Positions 63,429 through 64,000 of a DNA stretch of 64,000 bases are shown here, piece after piece. Within the stretch, counting starts at the first letter, position 1. The number at the start of each line of letters is the position of its first letter. The DNA is from Tolypothrix sp. PCC 7712. GTDB lineage: Bacteria > Cyanobacteriota > Cyanobacteriia > Cyanobacteriales > Nostocaceae. The stretch lies in the NCBI RefSeq assembly GCF_025860405.1, contig NZ_CP063785.1, forward strand, positions 2,108,001 to 2,172,000, given 5' to 3'. Made by a program: the position numbers and the translations under genes. The notes under the pieces were generated by a model that saw nothing but the letters and a program-made list of their open reading frames with translations, did no database searches and was not told the DNA's origin.

Positions 63429-64000
63429 ATGAAGGCGATGATTCTTGCAGCGGGTAAAGGTACTCGAGTCCGTCCGATTACCTATACAATCCCCAAACCG
63501 ATGATTCCTATACTGCAAAAACCAGTAATGGAATTTTTACTTGAACTGTTGCGTCAGCATGGCTTTGACCAAATTATGGTCAATGTGAGCCATTTAGCAG
63601 AGGAAATTGAAAACTATTTCCGTGATGGTCAGAGGTTTGGTGTACAAATTGCCTATTCCTTTGAAGGGCAAATTGTGGACGGTACACTGGTGGGGGAAGC
63701 AGTCGGATCTGCTGGCGGGATGCGGCGTATCCAAGACTTTTCACCGTTTTTCGATGATACTTTTGTGGTATTGTGCGGTGACGCTTTGATTGACTTAGAT
63801 TTAACTGAAGCAGTCAAGTGGCATCGAGCTAAAGGGTCGATCGCTACAATTATTACGAAATCTGTTCCCAAGGAAGAGGTTTCTAGCTATGGTGTCGTCG
63901 TGACTGACGACGATGGGCGTGTGAAAGCTTTCCAAGAAAAACCCTCCACCGAAGAAGCCCTCAGCACCAACATCAACACCGGGATTTACATTTTTGAACC
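63429..64000 (+). CDS. Sugar-1-phosphate nucleotidyltransferase (5' part, cut by window end)
   Basis: The ATG at 63429 begins MKAMILAAGKGTRVRPITYTIPKPMIPILQKPVMEFLLELLRQHGF, which is the G-x-G-T-R nucleotide-binding loop and PKPM of NDP-sugar pyrophosphorylases. VLCGDALIDLDLT carries the metal-binding Asp, and VKAFQEKPSTEEA continues the domain; the frame stays open to the window end (190 codons). Family: glucose-1-phosphate or mannose-1-phosphate nucleotidyltransferase. The substrate cannot be decided from this half. It lies 226 bp after scpA. Confidence 0.88.
   Translation, partial: MKAMILAAGKGTRVRPITYTIPKPMIPILQKPVMEFLLELLRQHGFDQIMVNVSHLAEEIENYFRDGQRFGVQIAYSFEGQIVDGTLVGEAVGSAGGMRRIQDFSPFFDDTFVVLCGDALIDLDLTEAVKWHRAKGSIATIITKSVPKEEVSSYGVVVTDDDGRVKAFQEKPSTEEALSTNINTGIYIFE

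Overview
The window comes from a filamentous, very probably heterocyst-forming cyanobacterium of the Nostoc/Calothrix type. The evidence is direct: chlorophyll biosynthesis (chlM), a cyanobacterial-type glutamate-cysteine ligase, a kinase-GUN4 fusion, a PAP/fibrillin protein, many HIP1 octamers (GCGATCGC), and abundant short tandemly repeated tracts of heptamers such as CCCCAGT, CCCCAAT and GGGCATT that are characteristic of this group. Most genes are ordinary chromosomal housekeeping genes separated by long AT-rich spacers that are packed with small dispersed palindromic repeats.

Layout. 0-5 kb: two ammonium transporter genes with a YnfA-family gene between them, each amt having a perfect GTA-N8-TAC NtcA-type box upstream. 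4.8-11.9 kb: purE and nagA (divergent), a small conserved protein, a CPA2 antiporter with universal-stress domains and palindromes in its leader, chlM, and two small membrane proteins. 12-14.2 kb: hypothetical genes and an island of several dispersed repeat families. 14.2-18.1 kb: a translationally coupled pair of P-loop ATPases, the second carrying about 178 residues of a Gly-Val tetrapeptide repeat predicted to lie in the membrane; this is the best candidate here for an undescribed system. 18.5-21 kb: minC-minD-minE, with a repeat-bearing N-terminal extension on MinC. 21.3-24.4 kb: a four-carbon acid sugar kinase family gene, a membrane protein, an orphan antitoxin-like gene, a 42-bp tandem repeat array, and an 81-nt tRNA-like RNA that resembles the two ends of tmRNA with the middle missing. 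24.7-30.5 kb: a MarR regulator divergent from an RND efflux adaptor and pump; the pump has a histidine-rich 14-residue repeat in its central cytoplasmic loop. 30.8-34.7 kb: zinc-ribbon/kinase/GUN4 protein, ferredoxin-metallo-beta-lactamase protein, zinc alcohol dehydrogenase. 34.7-36.9 kb: MITE-like elements next to an intact ISKra4-type insertion sequence. 37-42.4 kb: tRNA-Met, a LysM/M23 peptidase, trmL, and glutamate-cysteine ligase. 42.9-49.3 kb: a 1501-residue SF1 helicase with an IF-2-like N-terminus, overlapped by a gene for a phospholipase D-like protein; it looks like a two-gene nucleic-acid-processing, possibly defence, module. 49.5-64 kb: HDAC-like deacetylase, MscS channel, fibrillin, Uma2, a branched-chain-type binding protein, argB, TPR and DUF3153 proteins, pdxH, an AI-2E family transporter, scpA, and the start of a sugar nucleotidyltransferase cut by the window end.

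All family calls rest on reading the translated sequence and remembered family motifs; no database search was run. Repeat and hairpin claims were read base by base. Where the longest possible reading frame runs through repeat tracts (argB, RND pump, transposase) a shorter start was chosen.
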